From: Nectonema munidae
Lineage: Eukaryota > Nematomorpha > Nectonematoida > Nectonematidae
DNA length: 64,000 nt
Assembly: GCA_030549495.1 (NCBI GenBank)
Contig: JAUIRK010000097.1
Span: 1,335,001 to 1,399,000, forward strand
Direction of reading: 5' to 3'
The translations under genes were made by a program, and so were the position numbers. The notes under the pieces are model-generated. The model saw nothing but the letters and a program-made list of their open reading frames with translations. It did not search any database and had not been told where the DNA came from. Shown piece by piece: positions 41,920-53,644 of the stretch; within the stretch, counting starts at the first letter, position 1; each line of letters begins with the position of its first letter.

Positions 41920-43632
41920 ATGGATCTTTTTTTATGTAATCAAAATAACAGTAAAGCCGCCACTTATCCAGAAGAACATGAGGCGAATTTGGATTGCATA
42001 ACATACGCCGTTTCGCTTGAATTCAACAGGCTAGGCAGTTTGCTCGCTGTTGGGTGCAATGATGGCCGCATCATCATTTGGGATGCTTTGACCAGAAGCA
42101 TAGCCTACATTATTCAGGCTCATGTGCAGCCTGTTGTCTCGCTTAGCTGGAGCAGGAATAGTCGCTTACTACTCTCAATCAGTACGGACTCGACAGCGTG
42201 TGTGTGGGACATTGCTAAAACGATCGGTCGCTGCTTGGCCAAGCACTTTCTCTCGTCACCCGGAATCAAAGTGCAATTCAATCCCCGCAAAAACGAGTGC
42301 TTCCTCGCTTCGCTCATGAAAGGAGCGTGTTTCCTCATGGATACTTTCAGCACTCCACTTCAAAGCGCCGTGCCTCTAGATGAGGGTGAGGTGGCTAGTG
42401 AAGCGTACATCATTGCTTCCTTCAATCGCACTGGCACTCACATTTATACAGGAAACGCGAAAGGCCGCGTCTTAATATTCACTACAGAGAAGAGGCAGCT
42501 TGTAGCATCTTTCAAAGTTGCTTCATCCTTTATAAAAGCCATTGAGTTTTGTCATAGGTCTGAAAGCTTTTTGGTGTGCACCGCAGATCGTGTCATCAGA
42601 GTGTACCTCGTTGACATCGTGAAGGATTGTGGCTTCGACGCAGAAATAGAACCGATTCAGAAGCTACAAGATTTAGTGAATAAAACGCAATGGAAGAAAT
42701 GTTGTTATTCCGGGAATGGAAGGTACATTTGTGGAGGCTCTGCCAAACAAAATGCACTCTACATATGGGAACAAGAATCTGGAAATTTAGTTAAAATTTT
42801 ACACGGAACTAAAGGAGAAACTCTTTTGGATGTGGTTTGGCATCCATTGAAAGCGATGATCATTTCCATTTCCAGTGGCATAATTTCTATCTGGTCTCGT
42901 ATTCTTGTTGAGAATTGGAGCGCATTCGCTCCAGATTTCAAAGAAATCGATGAAAATGTTGAATACAGTGAAGCTGAGGGCGAATTTGATATCTTTGACG
43001 AAGATAAAACCCCTGAAAGGGATGTGAGTAGATTAGATGATGTCATTGAAAGCAAATACGAAGACAATTCCTTCATTGATATTATAACGGTTCAACCGCC
43101 TCCAGACTTCTTGAGTAGCGATGAAGAAAATTTTGACGACTTCTTAGCATTTATACCATTAACTCCAGAAATCGAAGATCCTGAATACCATCCAAACATT
43201 TATTTATTAGACAATCAAAATAATACTTCTATAAGTGCTAATAAAAACAAAACAACTCCATTTGAAAGTCACAAAAGAGAACTGGACTTAGATGATACTT
43301 CATCCAAAAAAGTTGAAGGCTATTCCCATGGTTGTGTGAAGGTGAAAGAGGCCAATGATAATGGCGTTTCTACAACTTCTTTACATGAATCCGAAGCAGA
43401 TTGCACAACTACGAATACGAATGTAACTGAGAGTGTCATTGAAACGATTCATGATAAAATCGAGACAAATCAATCCCCTTCCAAAGTCTCTGACAATAGT
43501 TCAATAGAAAAAAGTCTAGAAACTACTCCTCCCTTATCCTCTGAAAAGTGTCAACAAGGTTTACCTCCTACACTTTCTCAAAAGTTCACCAAAGTAAATG
43601 TTACGTCTAAACCTCTAGAAATTAGAAAATAA
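41920..43632 (+). CDS. Rbbp5: RbBP5-like WD40 subunit of COMPASS/MLL methyltransferase
   Basis: 570 residues in one exon. The start is the ATG at 41920, because it aligns with the family N-terminus (MDL...YPEEHEANLDCI); the frame runs further up but only through non-ATG codons, and ACTTTCAG just before the ATG could be a splice acceptor for a 5' UTR exon. The WD40 propeller covers about residues 25-330 (LLAVGCNDGRIIIWD, IYTGNAKGRVLIF, GNLVKILHGTKGE, ISSGIISIWS). It is followed by ENWSAFAPDF (331), the acidic Ash2L-binding segment EYSEAEGEFDIFDEDK (348-363), and the WDR5-binding region FIDIITV with SSDEE (from 385). In the nucleus RbBP5 joins WDR5, Ash2L and Dpy30 to stimulate H3K4 methylation. 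The last 140 residues are Ser/Thr/Asn-rich and lack the Lys-rich tail of the vertebrate protein. A poly(A) hexamer follows the stop. Confidence 0.95.
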   Translation: MDLFLCNQNNSKAATYPEEHEANLDCITYAVSLEFNRLGSLLAVGCNDGRIIIWDALTRSIAYIIQAHVQPVVSLSWSRNSRLLLSISTDSTACVWDIAKTIGRCLAKHFLSSPGIKVQFNPRKNECFLASLMKGACFLMDTFSTPLQSAVPLDEGEVASEAYIIASFNRTGTHIYTGNAKGRVLIFTTEKRQLVASFKVASSFIKAIEFCHRSESFLVCTADRVIRVYLVDIVKDCGFDAEIEPIQKLQDLVNKTQWKKCCYSGNGRYICGGSAKQNALYIWEQESGNLVKILHGTKGETLLDVVWHPLKAMIISISSGIISIWSRILVENWSAFAPDFKEIDENVEYSEAEGEFDIFDEDKTPERDVSRLDDVIESKYEDNSFIDIITVQPPPDFLSSDEENFDDFLAFIPLTPEIEDPEYHPNIYLLDNQNNTSISANKNKTTPFESHKRELDLDDTSSKKVEGYSHGCVKVKEANDNGVSTTSLHESEADCTTTNTNVTESVIETIHDKIETNQSPSKVSDNSSIEKSLETTPPLSSEKCQQGLPPTLSQKFTKVNVTSKPLEIRK

Positions 43633-43662
43633 TTTGTCCGTATAAACGTTTTTATCTTTTCA

Positions 43663-43668
43663 AATAAA
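43663..43668 (+). promoter_or_regulatory. Poly(A) signal AATAAA of RbBP5
   Basis: Canonical hexamer 31 bases after the TAA stop, followed by a T-rich stretch. Confidence 0.6.
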
Positions 43669-43890
43669 CTTTTCCTTTTTTACGGTTAGGAATAACTTCT
43701 TTTTTTTGAATATTTTTTCTATCATTAATCTTTTTTTTTGAATTGAAGTTTTTTATTTAAACAATTCCTAGGGCTATCTGCGGCTAGTAAACTCTTTTTA
43801 TGTGCCTCTCGTTTTATCTTAAAATTTAATTTAAAGTATTTTTGGCACACTTTTCAAAACTTCAGTTTTAAATGAATTTCAAATACACTA

Positions 43891-44211
43891 GAACCTACGT
43901 TTTACGTACGGCACGGGACCGAACGGCGGACGTAAAACGTAGGATTCGTAAAATCCAGGTTAACCTTTAAATTGACATACAACACGAAAATCCTAGCCTG
44001 GATCACACATGGTCACACCGTGTACGGCGTGAGGGACTATGGCAGCTAAAGAAGACTTATAAAAAACTTTATAAACTTTTTAATACATAAAATCACAAAG
44101 AAAAAACGTATTAATAATGCATTTAATGACCAAAAAGATGACGTTATCGATCATTTGGCGAGGACGTAAAATCCAGGGAACGTAAAAACAGGGTACGTAA
44201 AACGTAGGTTC
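43891..44211. mobile_element. Mariner-type MITE
   Basis: 321 bp with perfect inverted ends: GAACCTACGTTTTACGTAC on the left, its reverse complement on the right. A TA dinucleotide flanks each side (43889-43890, 44212-44213), the target site of Tc1/mariner elements. Subterminal copies of ACGTAAAACGTAGG and CGTAAAATCCAGG repeat the terminal motif. No transposase. The perfect ends suggest a young copy. Confidence 0.88.
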
Positions 44212-44434
44212 TACTACCAAAATTATTAAAAAGTGTTAAAATAATACAAAATAACTGAAGACAATTAAATAGTTATATTTTTTGCATAAGTGCATGGAAT
44301 TGTGCAATTTACCAATATACTTTTACAACCCACTACTGGGCTAAGGTAGGATTCATTTGTTTTTATTGATCCCTTTAAATCATCAATTCTGTGGGGTATA
44401 TTTTTTTTCATTAAAATACTTCAATATATTTAAT

Positions 44435-44601
44435 CAGTGGCGTAGCCAAAAAATGGAAGTTGGGGGGGGGCATGCAAGGAATTTAGGGGGGGGGGGGGGC
44501 ATGCTAGGAATTTAGGGGGGCAAGCATATTGGAAATAAAATTATTTGGAGGGGGGGGGGGGGGGGCACTGCCCCCCTTGCCCTCCTCTGGCTACGCCACT
44601 G
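44435..44601. mobile_element. hAT MITE with G-runs, family C
   Basis: 167 bp, ends CAGTGGCGTAGCCA and GGCTACGCCACTG, and exact 8-bp target duplication TATTTAAT at 44427-44434 and 44602-44609. The inside is dominated by three long G-runs (near 44462, 44486, 44550) and CATGC[AT]AGGAATTTAG repeats. The intact duplication indicates a recent insertion. Confidence 0.93.
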
Positions 44602-44609
44602 TATTTAAT

Positions 44610-45713
44610 CAAAATTATTTTTAAGTTTAAAGCAAAAATAATATTTATTTAGCATTGCTTGTGATTTATCGAAAATTCAAATGTAATTTGTAAATGGTCC
44701 AATCAACAAAAGAAAGTATTCATTCACTTTAAATCAGAATAAAGCGCAAGCTCATAACTTTCAAAATCTTGATTTTTTGAAACAAATTAAAACAATGCGC
44801 TGGCAAAGTATTGAAATAGATTTTTTAAACTATTTAAAATGAAAAATAAAAAAAAAAATTTAAAATATACTATTTAGAATGAAAAATAAGTTTATTCATT
44901 CTTCTTTTTTTTATAAAAAAAATATTTCAAATGATTTTTTTATTCTTCATTATAAATAGTTAAACAAAATGTGAAGTATTTTTGTCCCGACTCCGTGGTG
45001 CTATTTTGCATAGAGAAGGTAAAGAAAAAAGTTGATATGTTGGACGGTTCTTAAAATGACAAATTTTGTTTCCTATTTGGAGTATGTGAACTTAAATCTC
45101 TCGCATAACGACAAGGAAAGAGGTGGATGAAGAATGGATTTACAAGAATTTTTTGAATTTTGAACTAATCTTATTATTAATAAACTTTGCTTCATTAATT
45201 AAATTTACTTCTCGATGATAGATTAGGAAAATAAATTTTTTTGATAAAGTTTATTTTATTTTTTTTTGTAATCAATTATTATTATTATAGTGATTCGTAA
45301 AATAGTTGTTCCAATTTTTTGCTTCATATGTCAAAAAAAGTTGAACAACAGTTGTTGAGATTCAGAGAATTAAAAAATATTAATTATTTGTGATTTAAGT
45401 AGTACTTTACTGATGAATTACCGTGATATAATCTTGCAAATATTAAATGGTAATATTGCAGTCGCTTTATATTGTCTACGGAGTTGGAGATTCTGAAGGG
45501 ACAGGGCAGTTGGAGTATATGATATAATAAAGTTTAAAGTCGGATTTTTTAAAATAAAGAGTGCTTACCGTAACTACGTTAAATGGTTACAGTAACAAGG
45601 CATAACTTTACTATCCTTGGTAATTAAAATACCGTTGAATCATGGTATAGTAATAAATTCCCTTTCAATGAAATAAACATCTGACGAATCATCCTACAGA
45701 AGATTTTTTAGTT
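44610..45713. other. A/T-rich spacer, nothing seen
   Basis: No gene, RNA gene or element ends recognised. Confidence 0.5.
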
Positions 45714-45721
45714 CTCTATAT

Positions 45722-46027
45722 CAGCCTTTTTCAAACTTTTTTTGCTGCGACCCATAGCAAGAAGCACAGTTTGCATCGCGACCCATAATACTTAGGTGTA
45801 ATAAGAGGAACTCTGATCACTACGCTCATTTATTCAGCATCCACAATTTATATGTATGCTTTTTCATGATTTGCACATCGCTTTATTTATTTATATGAAT
45901 AAAATATTAATACTTTTAGATTTTCTTCACTTTGCTCTCCCTTGATGTCCTTTCTTTTTTGTCACGACCCATTTTATTTTTCACGCGACCCACTGAAGGG
46001 TCGGGACCCACAATTTGAAAAATGCTG
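45722..46027. mobile_element. hAT MITE, family D
   Basis: 306 bp with imperfect inverted ends, CAGCCTTTTTCAAACTTTTT and CAATTTGAAAAATGCTG, and exact 8-bp target duplication CTCTATAT at 45714-45721 and 46028-46035. GCGACCCA motifs recur near both ends, as in many hAT non-autonomous elements. No coding capacity. Confidence 0.92.
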
Positions 46028-46035
46028 CTCTATAT

Positions 46036-46535
46036 CATTAACATATGATCCAAATATTGGTATAGGTGACAGACATAACAGTAAAAATTGTAAAATATTT
46101 ATTAATTCAAAAGGTTGAGTAAACTAGTTTTAAATAATAAATTTTTTTGTAAGTACTTGGAGATAGGATCGCGAGACGTCTTTTTCGGAATCTTGTAGCT
46201 TTTAATCAACAATTCCTAAAAGAATCTTGGGAGATATGGAAGAATTCAAGTTTGACATATATCATTTTTTAGTTGAAAAACGAAGGCTGGATGAATGTAG
46301 CTTTAAGCATGATTTAAGTATCTCGTTATTATAAAAAAATCACTTATTTATTTTTTATTTTAATCATTTTTAAAACGAATGAAAAATTTTGCTCTTCAAT
46401 TTTTCCAAGCCCATATCTCTATCGATTGCATACTTGACAACATTATAGAGACTTCGTAGGGGATTTTCCTGCTTTTTTAAATCGAAAATCGGAGACTTAA
46501 GTTAATAGGTTGTTATTCCCAATAAAGCTTATTAA
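46036..46535. other. Spacer, nothing seen
   Basis: A/T-rich; no feature supported. Confidence 0.45.
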
Positions 46536-48490
46536 CCCTATTAGTGCTGGGCTAAATTTGTCCACTCAAGTGCTGGGGGCGTAAAGTGCCCCCCCCCCCC
46601 CCCCAATTTTTCTGATATTTAAGTTTTTATAAATATTTTTAATGTTACATATATATTTCAACTATGCTGAATTCAGTGGTGATCTCCATTTTTTTTTATC
46701 AAAATCAATCAAACCTGTCAAAAAATTGATTTATATTTGGCAGCTAATCTCATAAAGGAACTTTTTATTTAAATAATTATATAAAGTTTTTTACTCATGT
46801 ATACCCATTTTCAAATATGCTGAATTCAGTGGTGATATTCATTTTTTATGAAAATCAATCAAACCTTTCAAAAAATTGATTACTTATGACAGCTCATCTC
46901 AAAAAAGAAACTTTTTATCTAAATAATTATATAAAGTTTTTTACACATATATACCCATTTTCAAATATGCTGAATTCAGTGGTGTTATTCATTTTTTATG
47001 AAAATCAATCAAACTTGTTAAAAAATTGATTTAAATGTGACAGCTCATCTAAAAAGAAATGTTTATTTAAATAATTATATAAAGTTTTTTATACATATAT
47101 ACACATTTTCAAGCATGTTGAATTCAGCGGTGATATTCATTTTTTATGAATATCAAAAATTGATTTATATATGACAGCTCATCTCAAAAAGAAACTTTTT
47201 ATCTAAATAATTATATAAAGTTTTTTACACATATATACCCATTTTCAAGTATGCTGAATTCAGTGGTGTTATTCATTTTTTACGAAAATCAATCAAACCT
47301 GTTAAAAAATTGATTTAAATGTGACAACTCATCTAAAAAGAAATGTTGATCTTAATAATTATATAAAGTTTTTTACACATATATACCGATTTTCAAATAT
47401 GCTGAATTCAGCGGTGATATTCTTTTTTTATGAAAATCAATAAAATCTATCAAAAAATTGATTTATATATGACAGCTCATCTCAAAAAGAAGCTTTTTAT
47501 CTACGTATAAAGTTTTTTACACATATATACCCATTTTCAAGCATGCTGAATTCAGCGGTGATATCCATTTTTTATGAATCAATAAAACCTGTTTAAAAAT
47601 TAAATGTGACAGCTCATCTCAAAAAGAAATTTTTATCTAAATAATTATATAAAGTTTTTTAAACATTTTCAAGCATGCTGAATTCAGTGGTGATATTCAT
47701 TTTTTTATGAAAATCAATCAAACCTGTCAAAAAGAAACATTTTATCCGAATAATTATATAAAGTTTTTTACACACATATACCCATTTTCAAGTACGCTGT
47801 GTTTACTGGTGATATTCCTTTTTTTTAATAAAAATTAATCAAACCTTACAAAAATAAATATGACAGCAATGTCAAAATTAAAATTTTTATTCTTATAAAA
47901 AATTTTTTTATACATTTAATGTATGTAGATTGTAGAATTTAATGGTGATGTTCATTTTTTTTTTATGAAATCAAAAAAATCGATTAAATCTGTAAATCAA
48001 TGTCAAATATATAAACTTTAAAATAAATTCTACTTGCAGTATTTATTTTCTTAATTTATTTAAACCAATTTTAGGTGTTTAATTGACTCAAAATATTTCA
48101 TTCGTCGGTAACTTATGTATCTCGATAGGACCTCCACCTTTTTGGCTACAAATTCGTTATCGCCTCGTAGTCTCTACGTCATATCTTCTATATTTTACAG
48201 TCAGATGCGCACATCCTTAAAATTATTGAGGGGGCCAATTTTTTTTTACAATTTTCAAAATTACTGGTCTGGAAATTCCACGGTAGACCAAATATTCATG
48301 CAATCCTTTAAAATAGAGTGTATTCAGCGCATACCTAAATTTATAAAACTACTTTATATTTTTTTTTACAAAATTGATGAAATTTAAATACTATACTTCC
48401 AGCAAAAATATTTTAATTAAATTTGCATATCGCATATACACTAGTTTAAAAAAATCCAAAATTGTTGGGGGCGAATAGGCTTTTCATTTG
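46536..48490 (+). repeat. Tandem-repeat element T, expanded copy
   Basis: The head has GTGCTGGGGGCGTAAAGTG followed by a C-run (46574-46606). It is followed by nine to ten degenerate monomers of about 120-155 bp from about 46618 to 47940, and then a tail (ATATATAAACTTTAAAATA, TTAATTTATTTAAACCAATTT). It ends near a GGGGGCGAATAGGC motif at 48468-48482. Each monomer contains ATGCTGAATTCAG[TC]GGTGAT, GAAAATCAATCAAACCTGTC and AATTATATAAAGTTTTTTA. The end points are inferred. The same head and tail flank a single monomer at 39774-40075. Confidence 0.75.
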
Positions 48491-49088
48491 AAAATGAATT
48501 AGTCTATCAGGCACACTACAGGAATTGATGAAAGGATATTTGATTGATAGAGAAAACAACTGAACGTTGGAGAGTTTTATGAGTGAATGTAGTCTGAAGA
48601 AAAAGAGTCTACTAGACACCCTGTGATGTTTATATGAAAAAATGTGATTGATTCAGGGGCGGACTTTCACGCGTCTTGCAAAAATGACAAAAAAATTTTC
48701 TGAATTCCTACTCCTCTCTTGTCTATTCTATTTCATTCTTAATTAAGCTTAATGTAAACTTTAACCCCCGCCCTATTAAGCTTAACCTCAACAATGAATG
48801 AGGACTTATATATAGCTCCTTCTTTCTCACTTCAAATAATAATAATAATAATAAGAATTTATTTACAAAAGTTTTGAACTAAAAGTGAGGATGATCAAAA
48901 ACATATTAGAAAAAAAAATGTATGCAAAATGTTTTAAAGTTTGAAAAAACAAATATAACTTTTGAGGGTTGATGTCAAAGGCCAGACTAAAGCCGCTAGA
49001 AGACTCCAACCAGTATTGAAAATCTTTAAAAATACACAAGAAACACATCACTTAAGCAAATATCTATAGGGCGTAAAGGAAAAAATCT

Positions 49089-51985
49089 TCAGCGTTTATT
49101 ACTCTTGCAAACAAAACAGTTAGGAATGAAGCAGTGATTGAAAACAATATAAGATTCAACAAAAGATCTTATGAGCATCTTCCGAAACTTTCTGATATTG
49201 ACTGTATCCAGTTGGAAAAGTACTTCGTTAGTATTGTAAAAGGTAGAAATTTTGTACGAGAATGATTGCTTTGACTTGGAGAATGTATAGAAAGGTAGAG
49301 ACATTTGATTTATATATCTGGGAGAGGTTCTGTCCTTTGTCCAGTTAAATGTAATAAAACAATTAAATGAAGGTGGAAGCATGTGGTATAAAAACTTGTC
49401 TATATTTATGTAAATACTAAAGTGGTATAAATCTTTCAATTTAAGTAGAGAATTTTCGAAAAAGATGATGTTAGTGTGAGAAATTGGATGAAAACCGAAA
49501 ACTACTCTCAAAACTTTTTTCTGAAGTGAAAAAAGTTCCGAATGTTGTGTATGGCCCCAGTTAAATATACTATAATTTAAATGTGGAACGAAGAGGCTTT
49601 TATAAATAATGAGCAAAGTTTTGGTGGGGAGAATTTTCTTGGCTTGTTTTATTACCCCGGAAATATAGGATAGCTTGTGAGATACATGTGATATATGTCG
49701 ATACCATGAGAGGTCACTTTATATAATTAGACCTAATAAATTGTGATCATGTACTCTCTGTATTCCTAGACTAGAAAGATAATCATCATACTTCGTATTA
49801 ATGTGTCTATATGAAAATGAAATACATTTTGATTTATCGGTGTTTAAAGATAACCCATTAAATGTAAGCTAGTTTTTGATTAATGACATACTTTTGTCTA
49901 AAATGGATTCACTCAAGTTTTTTTCGGAAAAAAACAGCGTGATATCGTCAGCATACATAAGAATTTCGATACTTATTATATATTCCAAGAAGTCATTCAT
50001 AAAAATGTTAAAAAACAATGGAGCTAAAATTGTACCCTGAGGTACTCCAGATGAAACTTTTCTACTTTCTGATACACAATTATTAATATAAACTGTTTGA
50101 CATCTATTACTGAAGTAAGAGCTAAAAAATTTAATGAATCGTTTGAAAAACCATAGATTTTCAACTTAGATAAAAGCAGGCAGTGTGGTATCGAGTCGAA
50201 GGCATGACTGAGATCTAGAAAGAAAGCAAATACCTCTTTTTTTGTTCAAGTGAATTTATAACTGAATTCAAAAAGTAAGTATGTAAAACTTCTGTCGAAC
50301 AACCTTTTCTGAAACCAAATTGGAAAGGGGATACGTAGTTCTTGTATATGAAATAATTATACATTTGTGAATATAAAATTTTCTCAAAAACTTTAGATAT
50401 TGAGCTAACAATAGACACAGGTCTGTAGTTGACAACATCACAAGTATCACCTTTTTTGTAAACCGGTATAATCTTTGTAAATTTCAAAATATCAGGAAAA
50501 CGGTTCTTAGCAATACAAGAGTTGAAAACTTTCATAAGAGGAAGAGAAATACTATTCTGCACTATTTTTAGATCATATATTGACAAACCGAAAACATCTT
50601 CACTACGACTATTTCTTAAAGAGTCAAAAGATAATAAAACATCATTAAGTGATACTTCCTTCAAAGAAAAAACAGAGAACTTTTGTTCGAAAAACAAGGC
50701 ATCTTCCCTAAGATTATAATTACAATTGAAATTCTTCACGAAATGATTACTGAATAAATGAGCAACAATGTGATCATCAGTATAAGTAATATTGTTATCG
50801 TTCACACAGTAGGTATTTGATTTGACTCTCGTTTTGATTACAGAATTAATAAGCTTCCAAGTTGACTTAGAGTCTTTTTCCACACTCAAAATCTTTTCAC
50901 AAAAACTTTATTTTAGATTTTTAGCTAAGTGTTTAACTTTATTTCTTAGGGAAACAAACTTTTCTCTTAAATCTATGCTTTTCTTTTTTTTCCATTTATG
51001 ATATATTTTGTTTCTTTTACTTATCAATTGTAATTGATAATGCATTGGCCCAACTTTCTTTCCTATTATTAAGAAAAAATTTACGCTTAAAAAAACCTTC
51101 GAACCACTTTTGAAAAAAGAAATTTTAGAATTAATCATTTCAATAACGTTTTCTGGATCTTCTCCTATTTGATTATAGAAAGTACTCCAGTCATATACCA
51201 TACTGATAAATTTATTTTCATCAAAATAAGAAACATTTTAAGATTTGTGAATAAATGACAGTTTCAAAGATAACATAATAGGATAATGATCCGAGATAGT
51301 TGTTTTAACTACAAAAGCTGAATGCTGAAATTGACACCATTTTCATTATTATCGATCAAAGTTGAACTATCAGGGCGCGTAGGTGTCGTTATTGGGGGTA
51401 TAAAAGCATTGGAAACACATAGAGTAAAAAATTTATTCACAGTGCTTTGCCCGAAATTTAGACGGTTGAAGTTAAAATCGCCAAGTATAATATTTGCCGA
51501 ACTACTTTGAAGCCTACCCAGGTAGATTTCAAAGTGTTGAGTAAAATTTTCAATTGAGACCTTATCATTTGTTGGAAGTCTATAAAAATTGTGTAACTTC
51601 AAATATTAACGATTTTATAGGGTAAAGTGTTATGAATAAAAAAACAAAGACCTCGGTGCCTAGAGACAATTCTTGGCGATGCAAGAAATGTGCAAGAAGG
51701 TAAAGTAAAGCTATGTATATCAGACTCATTAAGCCATGTTTCCTGCAGGCAAACGACCGAAATTGGATGGCTGTTCTTAGAGTTTATATTTTCTACAAGA
51801 ACTTGAAGCTCGATAAATTTGGCTTTCAACGATTGTACGTTCAAGCTGATAATATTAAATTCATCAATATCACTAATCAATTCAGGACATATGTACGAGC
51901 TAGATTTAAGATAAATCTTTTCATCGAATAATTGAAAAGAAAGAGCATTGCAAAGACTATCTGTTTCAAAGAAGTTATTCTTCAT
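49089..51985 (-). pseudogene. LINE 5 ORF2 (endonuclease, reverse transcriptase)
   Basis: The ATG at 51985 starts MKNNFFETDSLCNALSFQLF. The nuclease spans two frames (51985-51599, 51602-51309) with ILGDFNFNRL and TTISDHYPIMLSL. A linker is at 51201-50908, RT at 50889-49620 and the tail at 49616-49089 (FGFHPISHTN, YIVFNHCFIPNCFVCK). The catalytic MYADDITLFF is intact at about 49950, but two in-frame stops follow within 80 codons. No RNase H domain. Confidence 0.85.
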
Positions 51986-52024
51986 GAAAAACAGTATGAT
52001 TTTTAATAAAATTTACCTCTTTTA

Positions 52025-52965
52025 CAACATACATTGTCTGCCCAAAGCAGAATGATTAAGTTCAGTACAATTAGTCTTACTCTCACTTTTAGGAACAGAG
52101 CAAGTGTTACCATTGTGACTACCAGAACAATACCTACACACACTTGAGTTTTTACATTAAGAGGCAGTATGGCCTATCAAACAGCAATTCGAGCATTGCT
52201 TATATGTAAAATATGGTAGAACGCGAGAATGGTATAATCCAAAAAAAAAGTCTGAAATTGCAATGATTTATATACCTGAAAACCGACGGTGATACTTTGA
52301 GAACGACAATTTTAAGTTTTGAAACTTTAAAAGGTTTGGAGAACAGAAAATCCATACTTCCACTACTATCAATAACATCACGAAGTCCTTCATTCTTGAC
52401 TATCACTGAAGAAACAATTGTATCGTTTTGAATTGAAGATGGAACTATCAGTGATACTTTGGGATGAAACTTCACTTGGTCAACAATTTTGATTTTATTA
52501 TTGTTCGTAATTTCTCTAGCTTTTCCGAATGAAAGCTTATCTGGAAAACTCAGAGCCACTGAAATTTTCAAAGTAATAACTTTTTTAACAGGAACGGATT
52601 TCAAATTTTCGTTCACACTACCTAGTTTATCTAGTTTATCAATAGAGTTTTTGATGTTACTTTGAGCAGAGGAATAACATTTTGAAAAAGTTTCAAGTTT
52701 TTTTTCAATTGTAAGAAGCGAATCCAAAATTTTGATTGAATCTGTAGTACTCTGTTTAGAATCAGAACTTGAAGATTTAGATGGACATGATTTACAAACC
52801 CATCTTATACCCATTGAAAAATAATTATCGATGATTTCATTGAACTTCACATCAAGATTTTGGCATGTGTAGCAGTACCACTGACTACATGAAAGCAGTG
52901 GGCCATGTCTTTACATGAAGACTTTTTGCATGAAAAACAGGACCAAGAGCTTTTTGACTTGTTCT
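52025..52965 (-). pseudogene. LINE 5 ORF1 with PHD-like finger and knuckles
   Basis: The ATG at about 52965 opens MKNKSKSSWSCFSCKKSSCK. A frame change near 52885 is needed to continue into SQWYCYTCQNLDVKFNEIID, and the long central frame 52850-52200 contains a probable coiled-coil stretch (SLLTIEKKLETFSKC, NIKNSIDKLDKLGSVNENL). A further change near 52230 precedes the zinc knuckles. The Cys/His order (CxxC, CxxxxxHC, WYCxxC, WVCxxC) fits a PHD-type finger. The protein would bind nucleic acid or chromatin for the retrotransposon. Confidence 0.75.
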
Positions 52966-53644
52966 TCATCCGTTTAAGTAAAAAAAATTTAACAGTCTAG
53001 TTATTCTTTCAACTTTAAGAAATCTCTTTCTTATCTTTAGTCAGATGAGAAGTTATCAAATATATTTTAAATAAAAGAAAAGCGCCATTTTAAGTTTGAG
53101 TCGAAGATTAGAAATAGATGCGCACCATCTCCAAATTATGTGTAGAAAGGGGGTAAAGATATCAAAAAAAAGATATCAAAAGATTTTTATCAATTAACAA
53201 TAAAAAAATTGGAAATTTTATTGAATGAAAAAAATCATTCATTAATTTTTAGTTGTTTCATTTCTTCTTCCTAAAAATGATTTATTGAGAAAAATAAATA
53301 AAAAAAACACATCCAAATTACATAACTTTTCTGAGATAATTTCTATCAAAAACGTAAAACAGAACTAAAGTTAGAAAACTTGGTATTAGAATTTTTCATT
53401 CTTTTTAGTGTATAAGAATAAGTGTAAATTAGTTAGACTCTCAAAAAAGGGTATAAAATAAAGAAAAAATTGTGCAAACAATAAATTAAGATTAAGAACA
53501 TTTTGCAATGATTTGCCTTTTATAATAACTTTAAAGAAAAAAAGTCTATCAGAAAAAGTTATAGAGCTTCAACAAAAACAAAAAAATTTTACAGCATAAC
53601 TTAAGTGTTTTGAAAACTAATTTGACGTCTACAGCATACTCTAT

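Larger units (their letters stand above)
48835..52975 (-). mobile_element. LINE 5: near full-length CR1-like element, decayed
   Basis: Minus strand, about 4.1 kb. ORF1 (about 52960-52025) begins with a PHD-like cysteine-rich finger (CFSCKKSSCKDMAHC, then WYCYTCQNLDVKFNEI, WVCKSC) and ends with knuckles (CSNCCLIGHTAS, CRYCSGSHNGNTC). ORF2 (51985 to 49089) has an AP-endonuclease (ISLNVQSLKAKF, CLQETWL, ILGDFNFN, SDHYPI). The RT follows (KIIPVYKKGDTCDVVNYRPV, SSGVPQGTILAPLFFNIFMND, MYADD), then a C-terminal tail. Stops (TAG near 49870, TAA near 49718) and several frame changes inactivate it. The 3' end is an ATT-type repeat near 48835-48855. PHD fingers in ORF1 are known for CR1-like elements. 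Confidence 0.9.

Noticed and set aside
42122-42319. 65-codon plus-strand frame within RbBP5
   Set aside because: Alternative frame of the WD40 gene, with no independent support.
42759-43076. 105-codon frame opposite RbBP5
   Set aside because: Antisense shadow of a strongly conserved coding exon.
46618-47940. CRISPR-like array
   Set aside because: Whole monomers of 120-155 bp repeat without unique spacers, and the context is eukaryotic.
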